From an uncultured Halomonas sp. (GTDB lineage Bacteria; Pseudomonadota; Gammaproteobacteria; Pseudomonadales; Halomonadaceae), in the NCBI RefSeq assembly GCF_947490095.1, contig NZ_CANLFS010000017.1, forward strand, positions 1-64,000: 64,000 bases of DNA, written 5' to 3'. The position numbers and the translations under genes are program-made. Numbering within the stretch: position 1 is the stretch's first letter; each line of letters begins with the position of its first letter. Shown here piece by piece: positions 1-7,143 of the stretch. Under the pieces are notes generated by a model, which was given only the letters and a program-made list of their open reading frames with translations, searched no databases and had not been told where the DNA came from.

Positions 1-1
1 G

Positions 2-136
2 TCCTCCTTGCTATCGAATGACACCAGTCTGACGGACACTATTCAGCGGCAGAAGATGGGGTTGGTGGAGCGCTTACGGCTGTTGGACGTGGTGGTGAGG
101 CGCATGATGCGGGTGAGTGGCTTGGGAGAGCTGTAG
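2..136 (+). CDS. C-terminal fragment of unidentified protein (cut by window start)
   Basis: An open frame runs from the window edge to a TAG at 134-136 and encodes 44 residues ending in VRRMMRVSGLGEL. No start is visible, so this is at most the tail of a gene beginning upstream. The composition (LVERLRLLDVVVRR) suggests an amphipathic helix; I recognise no family. Its GC content is higher than that of the HEPN/DUF262 genes that follow, so it may lie outside the AT-rich island. It could also be a chance frame. Confidence 0.3.
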   Translation, partial: SSLLSNDTSLTDTIQRQKMGLVERLRLLDVVVRRMMRVSGLGEL

Positions 137-308
137 GTGCAACACTCAAAGCTCGAAGGGGTAGTCTTCAACCTTCCCATGATCTACGTAGATCACATCG
201 AAGCCATCAACTATACTTCAGAGCATGGATACTAACTGCTGCTTCCCTTGGTTAAATTTGGCCGAAACCAAGAAACCTTAGTTGCTAAAACTTATCACAG
301 CAAGGTAT

Positions 309-1235
309 CTAATAATATATACACCACTCCGCAAGTTCATGGGACTCATCAAAAACAAGGAGAGGCAACCTCTTTTTTACAGCCAAATCTCGCCCTTTGG
401 CAACAGTATCTTTTTTGTTGGAAAAAGCCCTTTTTGCCCTTGACATATCTGATGCCAAATAAACTTTCCATTTTGACTTATTATTCTTCACCATAACAGC
501 ATCAACAAAAGAGTGATCAACTTTTACACCGCAAATATATTTATGATCCTTTTCCGATATCCTCCTGTAACACTCGGAAATCAAAACATCCATAGATAAC
601 GCAATCGAGACTGAGTCAAATAGAAAACTCTGCAACTCAGGATATAAAGTATTTGCATCTGCAACATGAGCTGCTTTGTGCCGACGTTCCGCAGCATTAT
701 CATAAGCATCTTTCAAAGGTAACGATGACATTCCCAACTTAGAGCTTATCAAACTCATGACTCTCCATGGGTCATTAACTTGAAAATCTTTTAGAGCCCT
801 TTTTATCTCACCAGACCCAACATTGGAGTTCCCATATCCGTAAGCATAACTTGTCAACTGAAACGACTGGTCATCTTTCGTAGATGATATCTTAAGTGTC
901 TCCTCCTGGATAAACCTAATCTTCGAATCGTCATCATAAGCAGCATGCTTGGCCATCATCCCAATACTATTAAGAACACCAAAAGTGGATGACTTCCTTA
1001 CTCCCTCAGGCAGCTCACTAAAACCAACACCAGAGCCTCCAATATCAGACAAAACCTCACCAACCCTTGACTTAAAAAAGTCTTCTAAAGCATTAAAAGC
1101 CACAACGGCCAGACCGTTTCTTAAAAGCTTTGAAGAGCTTCTGCCAACTTGACCAGAATTAACCACATCTTCGAGAGCAAGTGCTTCACGATAAGCATTT
1201 AAGTGCTTTATAAAGTCATCTCTACTTTTTGACAC
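309..1235 (-). CDS. HEPN-domain protein (MAE_28990/RiboL-PSP-like), partner of DUF262
   Basis: 308 residues with a GTG start, preceded by AAGGG about 8 nt upstream. An N-terminal helical stretch (residues 36-60, LLRNGLAVVAFNALEDFF) and the motif RHKAAH at 185-190 match the R-x4-6-H signature of HEPN domains, the catalytic motif of HEPN ribonucleases. The C-terminal ~90 residues (around KWKVYLASDMSRAKRAF) form a separate, Lys-rich region of unknown role. HEPN families of this type are known to sit beside DUF262 genes. Here the stop of the DUF262 gene is only 10 bp upstream, so the pair is one operon. I infer an RNase or toxin-like effector; the exact Pfam family is not certain. AT-rich codon use differs from the chromosome. 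Confidence 0.7.
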   Translation of the reverse strand: MSKSRDDFIKHLNAYREALALEDVVNSGQVGRSSSKLLRNGLAVVAFNALEDFFKSRVGEVLSDIGGSGVGFSELPEGVRKSSTFGVLNSIGMMAKHAAYDDDSKIRFIQEETLKISSTKDDQSFQLTSYAYGYGNSNVGSGEIKRALKDFQVNDPWRVMSLISSKLGMSSLPLKDAYDNAAERRHKAAHVADANTLYPELQSFLFDSVSIALSMDVLISECYRRISEKDHKYICGVKVDHSFVDAVMVKNNKSKWKVYLASDMSRAKRAFSNKKDTVAKGRDLAVKKRLPLLVFDESHELAEWCIYY

Positions 1236-1245
1236 GACACTACCC

Positions 1246-2319
1246 TTACGCTATTTCTCTAAGCGCAGCGACCATCATTTCAATACGCTTCCGAATACTC
1301 GATGGTGTGTTTGTAGCCTGCGATACAGACCTATTAAACTCGCTGCAATCATAAAGAATTTTAACGCACTTCAGCGCCCCGGACTTCTTGGATTTTAGGG
1401 AATTAAGGCTGATATCTGACAACAGTGACATAGCGACCATTTGTGCGTCATAAAGCGGTGAGATAAGCTGGTCACGCCAACCGCTCTTTACAGGCTTATT
1501 AAACACATGCTCACCAAAAATATCCTTGCAAAAACTTATTGAACGATTAAAATCGTTTATCATAGCCTCAACATCTTTCTTAGGCAGAGACCTATTCTCC
1601 TTCATATAGTCATCCATCTCACTTGCCAAAGCTCCTTTCATCTTCTCCCAATGATCTCGTATGGTGAAATACCTCAAAACATGCTCAACATCGTCCATAT
1701 TCCTATATGCAGCAGAAGACTGACTATGGATCTTCAACCCTTCCATTAAAACGGGGTTCTTAGATAATTCTAGAAGCGCATCATTCAAGGGCCCTGAAAA
1801 TGCAACATTTCTAATCTCCTGCGCTTTAAGGCTTTCACCCCCAGTATTTAATCTTAGAAAAACCTCATATTTAAGATCCAGATCAGACTGCCGAAGAAGT
1901 GTGATAGCCCTCACGTAAGGGCGAATAGTCAATGCATTCTTTATCTCTTTAGGAAGATCAAAAAACGTCATACCATTCAATACTGGGAGGGACTCCAAAG
2001 AGGAAAGCTTAAGCTTTCCAGACATGAAATTATTAATAGATGTTATCCTTTGTTTTCCATCGATAACACTGTAATGCCCATAATCATCTTCAGAAAGATA
2101 GACTGGGGGAATTGGAACATTAAGAAGAAATGATTCAATAAGCTTTGATTGCTTTACCTCTTTCCACCTTTCACGTCTCTGATAAGATGGAGATAAATCA
2201 ATGGCTCCACCTTCCACCATTTCTCGAATTGATGAAAGCGAAAAATCCGACTGCTGAGTAACCAAACTTTTTTGCGCATCCACAAAGCTATCAAGCAACC
2301 TAGAATCTTTTCTACTCAT
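1246..2319 (-). CDS. DUF262 (GmrS/ParB-like) domain protein
   Basis: 357 residues from the ATG at 2319, chosen because AGAGG lies 7 nt upstream; an in-frame ATG at 2346 has no ribosome-binding site. The N-terminal half carries the DUF262 hallmarks: YQRRERW (46-52), LLNVPIPPVYL (65-75) and IDGKQR (86-91), the last corresponding to the DGQQR nucleotide-handling motif of the ParB/sulfiredoxin-like fold. The C-terminal half is helical without a recognisable second nuclease such as DUF1524/HNH, unlike the GmrSD type IV restriction enzymes. It is the first gene of a two-gene operon with the HEPN gene. Likely a regulatory or sensing NTPase-like partner; function inferred from family and context. Confidence 0.8.
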   Translation of the reverse strand: MSRKDSRLLDSFVDAQKSLVTQQSDFSLSSIREMVEGGAIDLSPSYQRRERWKEVKQSKLIESFLLNVPIPPVYLSEDDYGHYSVIDGKQRITSINNFMSGKLKLSSLESLPVLNGMTFFDLPKEIKNALTIRPYVRAITLLRQSDLDLKYEVFLRLNTGGESLKAQEIRNVAFSGPLNDALLELSKNPVLMEGLKIHSQSSAAYRNMDDVEHVLRYFTIRDHWEKMKGALASEMDDYMKENRSLPKKDVEAMINDFNRSISFCKDIFGEHVFNKPVKSGWRDQLISPLYDAQMVAMSLLSDISLNSLKSKKSGALKCVKILYDCSEFNRSVSQATNTPSSIRKRIEMMVAALREIA

Positions 2320-2363
2320 TCCAAAACCTCTATAAATTAAAATCATCCACTAAAAATTTAAAT

Positions 2364-2383
2364 TTAATAATTGTTATTAACAA
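2364..2383 (-). promoter_or_regulatory. Overlapping inverted repeats upstream of the DUF262-HEPN operon
   Basis: Two perfect dyads overlap 45-64 bp upstream of the DUF262 start: TTAATAA-TTG-TTATTAA at 2364-2380 and TTGTTA-T-TAACAA at 2371-2383. The surrounding spacer is very AT-rich and is the only place a promoter for the operon can sit. The dyads may be an operator for autoregulation or for an outside repressor; this is inference from position and symmetry. Confidence 0.4.
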
Positions 2384-2394
2384 CAGGTATGTTA

Positions 2395-2704
2395 AAAGAC
2401 CACTGCCCCATCAATCTCTCCCGTCTCTACCACCGAGGCCGCGCATAACTCCACGCCACACCCTCATGTTCGCCAAAGGAGAAGTACGCGGCATCGCCCT
2501 TGAAGGGGCAATGAGTCACGGTATCGGAGCCGGTCAACAAATCCATCCGCACGTCATCGCGAAGGAGGTACTGCCGGGGCGGGTAGCCGCGCTCGCGCAG
2601 TTCGATGGCGCGGGTGGTATCGGCCAGCAGGGTGCCGTCGATGACGATGCGCACCCGGCGGGAGTGCGGGTGCAGGGTGATGCGGGGCTCGGGGCATCGT
2701 CCAT
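2395..2704 (-). pseudogene. DUF427 family gene, frameshifted and 3'-truncated
   Basis: The central frame (GTG at 2654 to TAG at 2427) encodes a typical DUF427 core with YPPRQYLLRDDVRMDLL and THCPFKGDAAYFS. The natural start appears to be the ATG at 2704, which has AGGGA 6 nt upstream, but it is in another frame; one extra C in the C-run near 2687 would join MDDAP... to the core. After AWSY the frame also ends too early; one extra base near 2433 would continue as SVVETGEIDGAVVF, resembling the family's next segment, before TAA exactly where AT-rich sequence begins. I conclude a decayed gene cut by the island. Sequencing error could explain the frameshifts but not the truncation. Confidence 0.65.
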
Positions 2705-2977
2705 GATCGTTCCCTGTGTGGTTTTCTAATATACCCCATAGGGTAGCAGCCCGGGCTTCGCCCTGCCCTTCGTCTTTGGTGGCTGGGTGATCGCCCGACC
2801 ATCGAGGCTGTTCACGACATGAAGGCGGGTACCTCGTCTTCCCCCTCGACGGGCTCCTCTACCGAACTCGATCCGCCATGCCACTGAAACGAGGGGGTTT
2901 TGTCTGTTACCACTCGAAATGGCCGCCCCCGAGCGATACGATGACCATCGATGCCAACACCACACAGGGAGCACTCC

Positions 2978-4198
2978 ATGGCGGCCGCGTATCGCGCACC
3001 GGGCCAGATCATCACCTCACTGCTCGATACTGACTGGTACAAGCTGACCATGATGCAGGGAGTGCACCACAAGTACCCCAACGCCAGCGTGGCCTGGGAG
3101 TTTCGCTGCCGCAACGCCGAGAACCTGGCGCCCTACCTGGGCGAGATTCGCGACCAGATCGACCGGCTGGCCAGCCTGGCCCTGAGCCGCGACGAGTCGG
3201 CCTACCTGAGCGGCTTTCCCTACCTGTCTCCCGACTTCATTCGCTTCCTGGAGCTGTACCGCTTCCGCCCGGAGTACGTGGCCACCTACATGGAAGGCAG
3301 CGAGCTGTGCATCGTCATCGACGGCCCCTGGTCGCACAGCATCCTGTTCGAGATCGTGATCCTGGCGATCATCAGCGAGGTGCGCAATCGGGTGCTGCAT
3401 CCCGACGCCAGCATCGACCAGGCGGTGAGCCGGCTGCGCGACAAGCTGGCGGCGCTGCGCCGCGACTACACGCCGGCCCAGCTGGCCGACTTCCGCCTGG
3501 CCGACTTCGGCACCCGAAGGCGGCTGTCGCAGCCGGTGCAGGAGGCGATTATCGGCGTGCTGGCCGAGGAGTTTCCGGGTCAGTTCGTCGGCACCAGCAA
3601 CGTCGACATCGCCCGTCGCCATGGCCTGGCGCCCATGGGTACCATGGCCCACGAATGGATGATGGCTCATCAGCAGCTGGGCAGCCGACTGGTGGACAGC
3701 CAGCGCGCCGCCCTCGAGGCCTGGGTCCAGGAGTATCGCGGCCACCTCGGCGTGGCGCTGACCGATACCATCACCCTGGATGCCTTCCTGGCCGACTTCG
3801 ATCTCTACTTCGCCAAGCTGTTCGATGGCCTGCGCCACGACAGCGGCGATCCGCTGGTGTTCGCCGAGAAGTGCATCCGCCACTATGAGCGGCTGGGCAT
3901 CGACCCCAGAGGCAAGACGCTGATCTTCAGCGATGCGCTGACCTTCGACTCGGCCATGGCCATCAAGCAGGCCCTGGAGGGGCGCATTCGCACCAGCTTC
4001 GGCATAGGCACCAGCCTGACCTGCGACCTGCCCGGAGTGACGCCGATGAACATCGTCATCAAGATGGTCTCGTGCAACGGTCAGCCGGTAGCCAAGATCT
4101 CCGATGCCCCGGGCAAGGCCACCACCCGCGACCCGGAATATGTCCACTACCTGAGAAGCGTGTTCAACGTCGAAGAGCCAGCAGAGTCCCGGCGATGA
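2978..4198 (+). CDS. pncB: Nicotinate phosphoribosyltransferase
   Basis: 406 residues. Converts nicotinate, PRPP and ATP to nicotinate mononucleotide in the NAD salvage (Preiss-Handler) pathway; cytosolic. Family signatures are clear: [14 protein letters not shown] near the N-terminus, FRCRN, the active-site region LADFGTRRR and [22 protein letters not shown], and the PRPP-site stretch [15 protein letters not shown] chose the ATG at 2978 (AGGGAG 6 nt upstream) over an ATG nine codons earlier that lacks a site. Length is normal for bacterial PncB. Its stop overlaps the start of the DUF3820 remnant by ATGA. Confidence 0.95.
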   Translation: MAAAYRAPGQIITSLLDTDWYKLTMMQGVHHKYPNASVAWEFRCRNAENLAPYLGEIRDQIDRLASLALSRDESAYLSGFPYLSPDFIRFLELYRFRPEYVATYMEGSELCIVIDGPWSHSILFEIVILAIISEVRNRVLHPDASIDQAVSRLRDKLAALRRDYTPAQLADFRLADFGTRRRLSQPVQEAIIGVLAEEFPGQFVGTSNVDIARRHGLAPMGTMAHEWMMAHQQLGSRLVDSQRAALEAWVQEYRGHLGVALTDTITLDAFLADFDLYFAKLFDGLRHDSGDPLVFAEKCIRHYERLGIDPRGKTLIFSDALTFDSAMAIKQALEGRIRTSFGIGTSLTCDLPGVTPMNIVIKMVSCNGQPVAKISDAPGKATTRDPEYVHYLRSVFNVEEPAESRR

Positions 4199-4323
4199 AC
4201 TTGAACTCCGCGGCTCTCGAGGCGCTGGCACACCAGCGCATGCCCTTCGGCAAGTACCAGGGCACCTCGATCACCGGCCTGCCCGGCCTCTGTCTGACCT
4301 GATGTGCCCGCCAGGGCTTCTCG
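4195..4323 (+). pseudogene. Decayed DUF3820 gene copy
   Basis: The ATG at 4195 overlaps the pncB stop. The encoded text MPFGKYQG...LPGLCLT matches the intact DUF3820 gene at 14945 (MPFGKYQG...LPGPYLA). At 4300-4302 the intact copy's TGG (Trp) is a TGA stop here, after which the reading frame continues recognisably as CARQGF against FAREGF before similarity is lost near 4323. This is a nonsense-inactivated, 3'-eroded paralogue. A 35-residue product is possible but unlikely to be functional. Confidence 0.75.
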
Positions 4324-4332
4324 CATGCCTTG

Positions 4333-4716
4333 TCAGCTGGCAGGACGCCAGGCGGAAACACCGTAGTACGCCGCGACGATTGCCGCCAAAAAGCCCTCGA
4401 TCCAGGCGATCAGGGTCTGGCTATTCTCGATCGACCCGAGAATGCCCTGACAGGTCTGACCCGGCGGACAGCTGAGACCATCGACAAGAGCGGCAATGAA
4501 GATAAAGACCAGCGAGGCAATCAGTGCGGAAAGTGCCATGTAGGCCATGCGCCGCCGATTGGTAAACCGTTGCCGGGAATAGGCGATCAAGGCGGCCTTG
4601 TCGGCAACCGATAATGCCTCATCCTTGGCAATCTCGACCATCTTGGTCAAGGGGTCTTTCCCGGCATCTGGCCCCGTTTTCACCTGCGTCGGCACGACAG
4701 AAGGCTGATCGTTCAT
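4333..4716 (-). CDS. Small inner-membrane protein of unknown function
   Basis: 127 residues from the ATG at 4716, supported by AGGAGG 7 nt upstream; an in-frame upstream ATG has no such site. A soluble N-terminal ~60 residues (KMVEIAKDEALSVADKAALI) is followed by two hydrophobic segments, MALSALIASLVFIFIAALV and LIAWIEGFLAAIVAAYYG. Between them lies CPPGQTC, a possible disulfide or metal-binding pair on the periplasmic side. I do not recognise the family. It stands alone, convergent with the pncB unit. Confidence 0.7.
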   Translation of the reverse strand: MNDQPSVVPTQVKTGPDAGKDPLTKMVEIAKDEALSVADKAALIAYSRQRFTNRRRMAYMALSALIASLVFIFIAALVDGLSCPPGQTCQGILGSIENSQTLIAWIEGFLAAIVAAYYGVSAWRPAS

Positions 4717-4917
4717 TATCTGACCTCCTCTATCCAGAGATAAACACCGGCGCATCAATCGGTTACCGCGACTCGCTCGTATCCTGCCCATCCTCCTTCA
4801 AGATAGCACCGGGGCCAGTGCTCTGCCCTTCTCGGCCCTTGGCTGGATCCGCCTTGTTCCGATGCGCACTTACTGTCATCGTCGGCAGGCGACGTCACCA
4901 GACAGGGAGATCACGCC

Positions 4918-5253
4918 GTGTATATCGCCATGAACCGCTTCCAGGTCAACCCCGAGCGTGTGGAGGAGTTCGAACAGATGTGGCTGGAGCGGGAGACCCA
5001 CCTGCAGGGCCTGCCCGGATTCGTTGAATTCCATATGCTGCGCGGACCGGAGCGCGAGGATCACGTGCTCTATGCTTCCCATACGGTGTGGCGCTCGCGG
5101 GAGGATTTCGAGGCCTGGACCCGCTCCGAGGCATTTCGCAAGGCCCACGCCGGCGCCGGCCAGAGCAAGCGCGAAGGGCTCTACCTGGGTCCGCCGAGCT
5201 TCGAGGGATTCGAGGCTATCCAGACCATCGACAACGAGGAGAACGACACATGA
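4918..5253 (+). CDS. Antibiotic biosynthesis monooxygenase (ABM) domain protein
   Basis: 111 residues, GTG start with GGGAG 8 nt upstream; an ATG four codons later is an alternative. The ABM/HmoA-like ferredoxin fold is indicated by NRFQVNPERVEEFEQMW, LPGFVEFHMLRGP and WRSREDFEAWTRSEAFRKAH, the usual arrangement in IsdG/HmoA heme monooxygenases and related quinol monooxygenases. Substrate cannot be assigned. The stop overlaps the next start (ATGA at 5250-5253), so the two genes are translationally coupled. Confidence 0.85.
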   Translation: MYIAMNRFQVNPERVEEFEQMWLERETHLQGLPGFVEFHMLRGPEREDHVLYASHTVWRSREDFEAWTRSEAFRKAHAGAGQSKREGLYLGPPSFEGFEAIQTIDNEENDT

Positions 5254-5543
5254 GCAACCGTGACGCCTACGAGCAGAAGCTGCGCGCCAAGCTGGACGAA
5301 TGGCAGGCCGAGATCGACAAGCTGAAGGCACAGGCGCGAAGCTCCGAGGCCGACGCCAGCCTCAAGCAGGACCGACAGCAGCAGGCCGAGCAGCTGGAGC
5401 AAAAGCGCGAAGAAATGCGCCAGAAGCTGGACGAGATGCGGGCGGCCGGCGATGACGCCTGGGAAGACCTCAGGGACGGGGCCGAGCGCGCCTGGAAATC
5501 GATGAGCGACTCCTTCGATAAGGCCCGCTCACGCTTCAAGTAA
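5250..5543 (+). CDS. Coiled-coil stress-type protein (sll1863-like)
   Basis: 97 residues, start ATG 5250 with GAGGAG 8 nt upstream. The sequence is one long charged helix (KLRAKLDEWQAEIDKLKAQA, then QDRQQQAEQLEQKREEMRQK) ending DAWEDLRDGAERAWKSM, the layout of the small sll1863-like or ElaB/YqjD-like proteins, but with no C-terminal membrane segment. No catalytic residues. Coupled to the ABM monooxygenase; function unknown. Confidence 0.75.
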   Translation: MSNRDAYEQKLRAKLDEWQAEIDKLKAQARSSEADASLKQDRQQQAEQLEQKREEMRQKLDEMRAAGDDAWEDLRDGAERAWKSMSDSFDKARSRFK

Positions 5544-5579
5544 CCGGCCCGGTCGACTAATCCGCCGCCAGGAGGCGCC

Positions 5580-6581
5580 ATGCCAGATGCCCGCAATACG
5601 CCTCTCGGCCCGCTGGGGGAGCGGGTTCATCTGGCCTGGGACCTGCTGGTCATCGCGCTGGTGCTCGCCAACCTGGCCCTGCTGCTGTTCGACAGCCTGT
5701 TTCTGCTGCCGCCGCTGAACAGTGCCTTCGAGGCCGTGGCGCCGACCCTTCATGGTGCCTACGAGCGCCACATCCATGCCAACTTCCTGGCCATCGATCT
5801 GGCGTTCGTGGCCGTATTTATTCTCGATGTGCTACTGGGCTGGGCGGTGGCCATCGCCGAGCGACGCTATCACCGCTGGTTCTTCTACCCCTTCGTGCAC
5901 TGGTATGACGTGCTCGGCTGCATTCCACTGGCCGGTTTTCGGCTGCTGCGCATCCTGCGAGTCATCTCGCTGCTGTTCCGCCTGCAGCGATTGAAGATGA
6001 TCGACGTGCGCCGCTGGTACCTCTATGGCGTTCTCGCCAAGTACTACGACATCCTCATGGAAGAGCTGACCGACCGCATCGCCGTCCGCATGCTCGACAA
6101 CGTCCAGGCCCAGGTGCGCTCCCGCGATTCGCTCAGCAGTGGCATGGTGGAGCGGGTGGTGCGGCCCCGCCAGCAGGCGCTGACCCGGGAAATCAGCCAG
6201 CGCCTGGAGGCCATGGCGGGCAGTGCCTATACGCATAACCGCCCGGATATCCTGCGCTATGTACGCGGCCTGGTGGGCCGCACCCTGACGGAGAGCCCCG
6301 AGATCCAGCGGCTCTCGCGCCTGCCAATGGGCAGTCAGTTGACCCGAGGACTCGAGGCATCGCTTTCCGATCTGACCTGTCGCCTGGTCAACGAGGCCCT
6401 GGTGGGACTGCAGTCACCGGAGTTTTCTGCCCTGGTAGAGCAGCTGGCCGAGAGCGGCTTCGATGCCTGGCTGCGCACCGACCCACATACCGAACAGGTC
6501 ACCGAGCAGGTACTCGTCGACGTGCTGGAACTGCTCAAGGAGCAGATTGCGGTGAAGGAGTGGCGGCAGCGCTACGAGTGA
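5580..6581 (+). CDS. Voltage-sensor-like membrane protein with cytosolic helical tail
   Basis: 333 residues, AGGAGG 6 nt before the ATG. Four hydrophobic segments lie in the first ~140 residues. The fourth, FRLLRILRVISLLFRLQRLK, has Arg at x2 spacing (RxxRxxR...RxxR), like an S4 voltage-sensor helix, preceded by acidic positions in segments 2 and 3 (AIDLAF, HWYDVLG). No S5-pore-S6 or selectivity filter follows; instead about 190 mostly hydrophilic helical residues (VQAQVRSRDS..., LTREISQRLEAM). Similar proteins are annotated as ion transporters in pseudomonads and Halomonas. Role unknown. Its end overlaps the end of the convergent MerR gene by 10 bp. Confidence 0.75.
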   Translation: MPDARNTPLGPLGERVHLAWDLLVIALVLANLALLLFDSLFLLPPLNSAFEAVAPTLHGAYERHIHANFLAIDLAFVAVFILDVLLGWAVAIAERRYHRWFFYPFVHWYDVLGCIPLAGFRLLRILRVISLLFRLQRLKMIDVRRWYLYGVLAKYYDILMEELTDRIAVRMLDNVQAQVRSRDSLSSGMVERVVRPRQQALTREISQRLEAMAGSAYTHNRPDILRYVRGLVGRTLTESPEIQRLSRLPMGSQLTRGLEASLSDLTCRLVNEALVGLQSPEFSALVEQLAESGFDAWLRTDPHTEQVTEQVLVDVLELLKEQIAVKEWRQRYE

Positions 6582-7045
6582 GGCCCGTGCTTCAGATCAC
6601 TAGCGCCGCCGTGGTCGTGCTCGCTGATGCATAGCTGATGGTCGCTCAGCACCTCGATGATGCGACAGCTTTCGACCTTGCCGCCGGCGCACTGGCCCAC
6701 CATGCGGCGCAGCTCGTCACGCAGGGCCTCGAGGCGCTGCAGCCGCGACTCCACTTCTTCGAGGTGATGCGTGGCGATGGTATCCACCTCCTGGCAGGAC
6801 ATGTCGGGCCGGTCCGACATGCTCAACAGTTCACGCACCGCCTCCACCGAGAAACCGAAGTCCCGGGCATGGCGAATGAAGATCAGTCGCCTGACCGCCG
6901 CCTCGCCATAGCGCCGCTGGCCGCCTTCGGTGCGGACCGCCTCATCCACCAGGCCGACGCGCTCGTAATAGCGAACCGTTTCGGGCTTGCAACCGGCGCG
7001 GCGCGCCAGCTCGCCGATACCGATAGCCGCATTGTGCTCCGACAT
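6572..7045 (-). CDS. MerR-family metal-responsive regulator (Cd/Pb/Zn type)
   Basis: 157 residues from the ATG at 7045 (MSEHNAAIGIGELARRAG). The winged helix-turn-helix occupies residues 8-50, with PETVRYYERVGL, followed by the dimerisation coiled coil (HHLEEVESRLQRLEALRDEL). Cys84, Cys119 and Cys127 (CAGGKVESC) sit where CadR/PbrR/ZntR bind metal, with additional Cys and His in the tail (HQLCISEHDHGG). It is divergent from the metal ATPase and the operator between them is a classical MerR site, so it very probably activates that gene on metal excess. Cd/Pb versus Zn preference cannot be decided from sequence. Confidence 0.9.
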   Translation of the reverse strand: MSEHNAAIGIGELARRAGCKPETVRYYERVGLVDEAVRTEGGQRRYGEAAVRRLIFIRHARDFGFSVEAVRELLSMSDRPDMSCQEVDTIATHHLEEVESRLQRLEALRDELRRMVGQCAGGKVESCRIIEVLSDHQLCISEHDHGGASDLKHGPHS

Positions 7046-7080
7046 GCTGACGTTCCTCCCGAACGACTTGAACCGACAAC

Positions 7081-7111
7081 TTGAACCTATAGTTGCTACA
7101 GGGTTTATGCT
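7081..7111 (+). promoter_or_regulatory. MerR-type promoter/operator of the metal ATPase
   Basis: TTGAAC (-35, 7081-7086) and TATGCT (-10, 7106-7111) are separated by 19 bp, the elongated spacer typical of MerR-activated promoters. The spacer holds the dyad ACCTATAGTTGCTACAGGGT (7085-7104), close to the consensus of ZntR/PbrR/CadR sites. The ATPase start is 33 bp downstream. Confidence 0.9.
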
Positions 7112-7143
7112 CTCGACCATAACCTATCAGCAGGAGTGCCACC

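Larger units (their letters stand above)
137..2394. other. AT-rich accessory island carrying a DUF262-HEPN pair
   Basis: Base composition changes sharply near 2395: left of it both genes and spacers are rich in A/T, right of it the chromosome is strongly GC-rich. The right edge coincides with the point where the DUF427 reading frame runs into unrelated AT-rich sequence. The left edge is less clear, somewhere within the first 300 bases. Contents are two cotranscribed minus-strand genes. No integrase, transposase, terminal inverted repeat or flanking tRNA is visible in the window, so the mode of entry is unknown. Acquisition by transfer is an inference from composition and from the broken neighbour. 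Confidence 0.55.

Noticed and set aside
146..217. Minus-strand stretch reading DGFDVIYVDHGKVEDYPFEL before a stop
   Set aside because: It looks protein-like but is only 24 codons after an in-frame stop and has no start; at best a remnant of a gene decayed in the island.
1..2400. Integrase, transposase or att sites for the AT-rich island
   Set aside because: None could be found in the window; the left boundary is at or beyond the window start, so the element type stays open.
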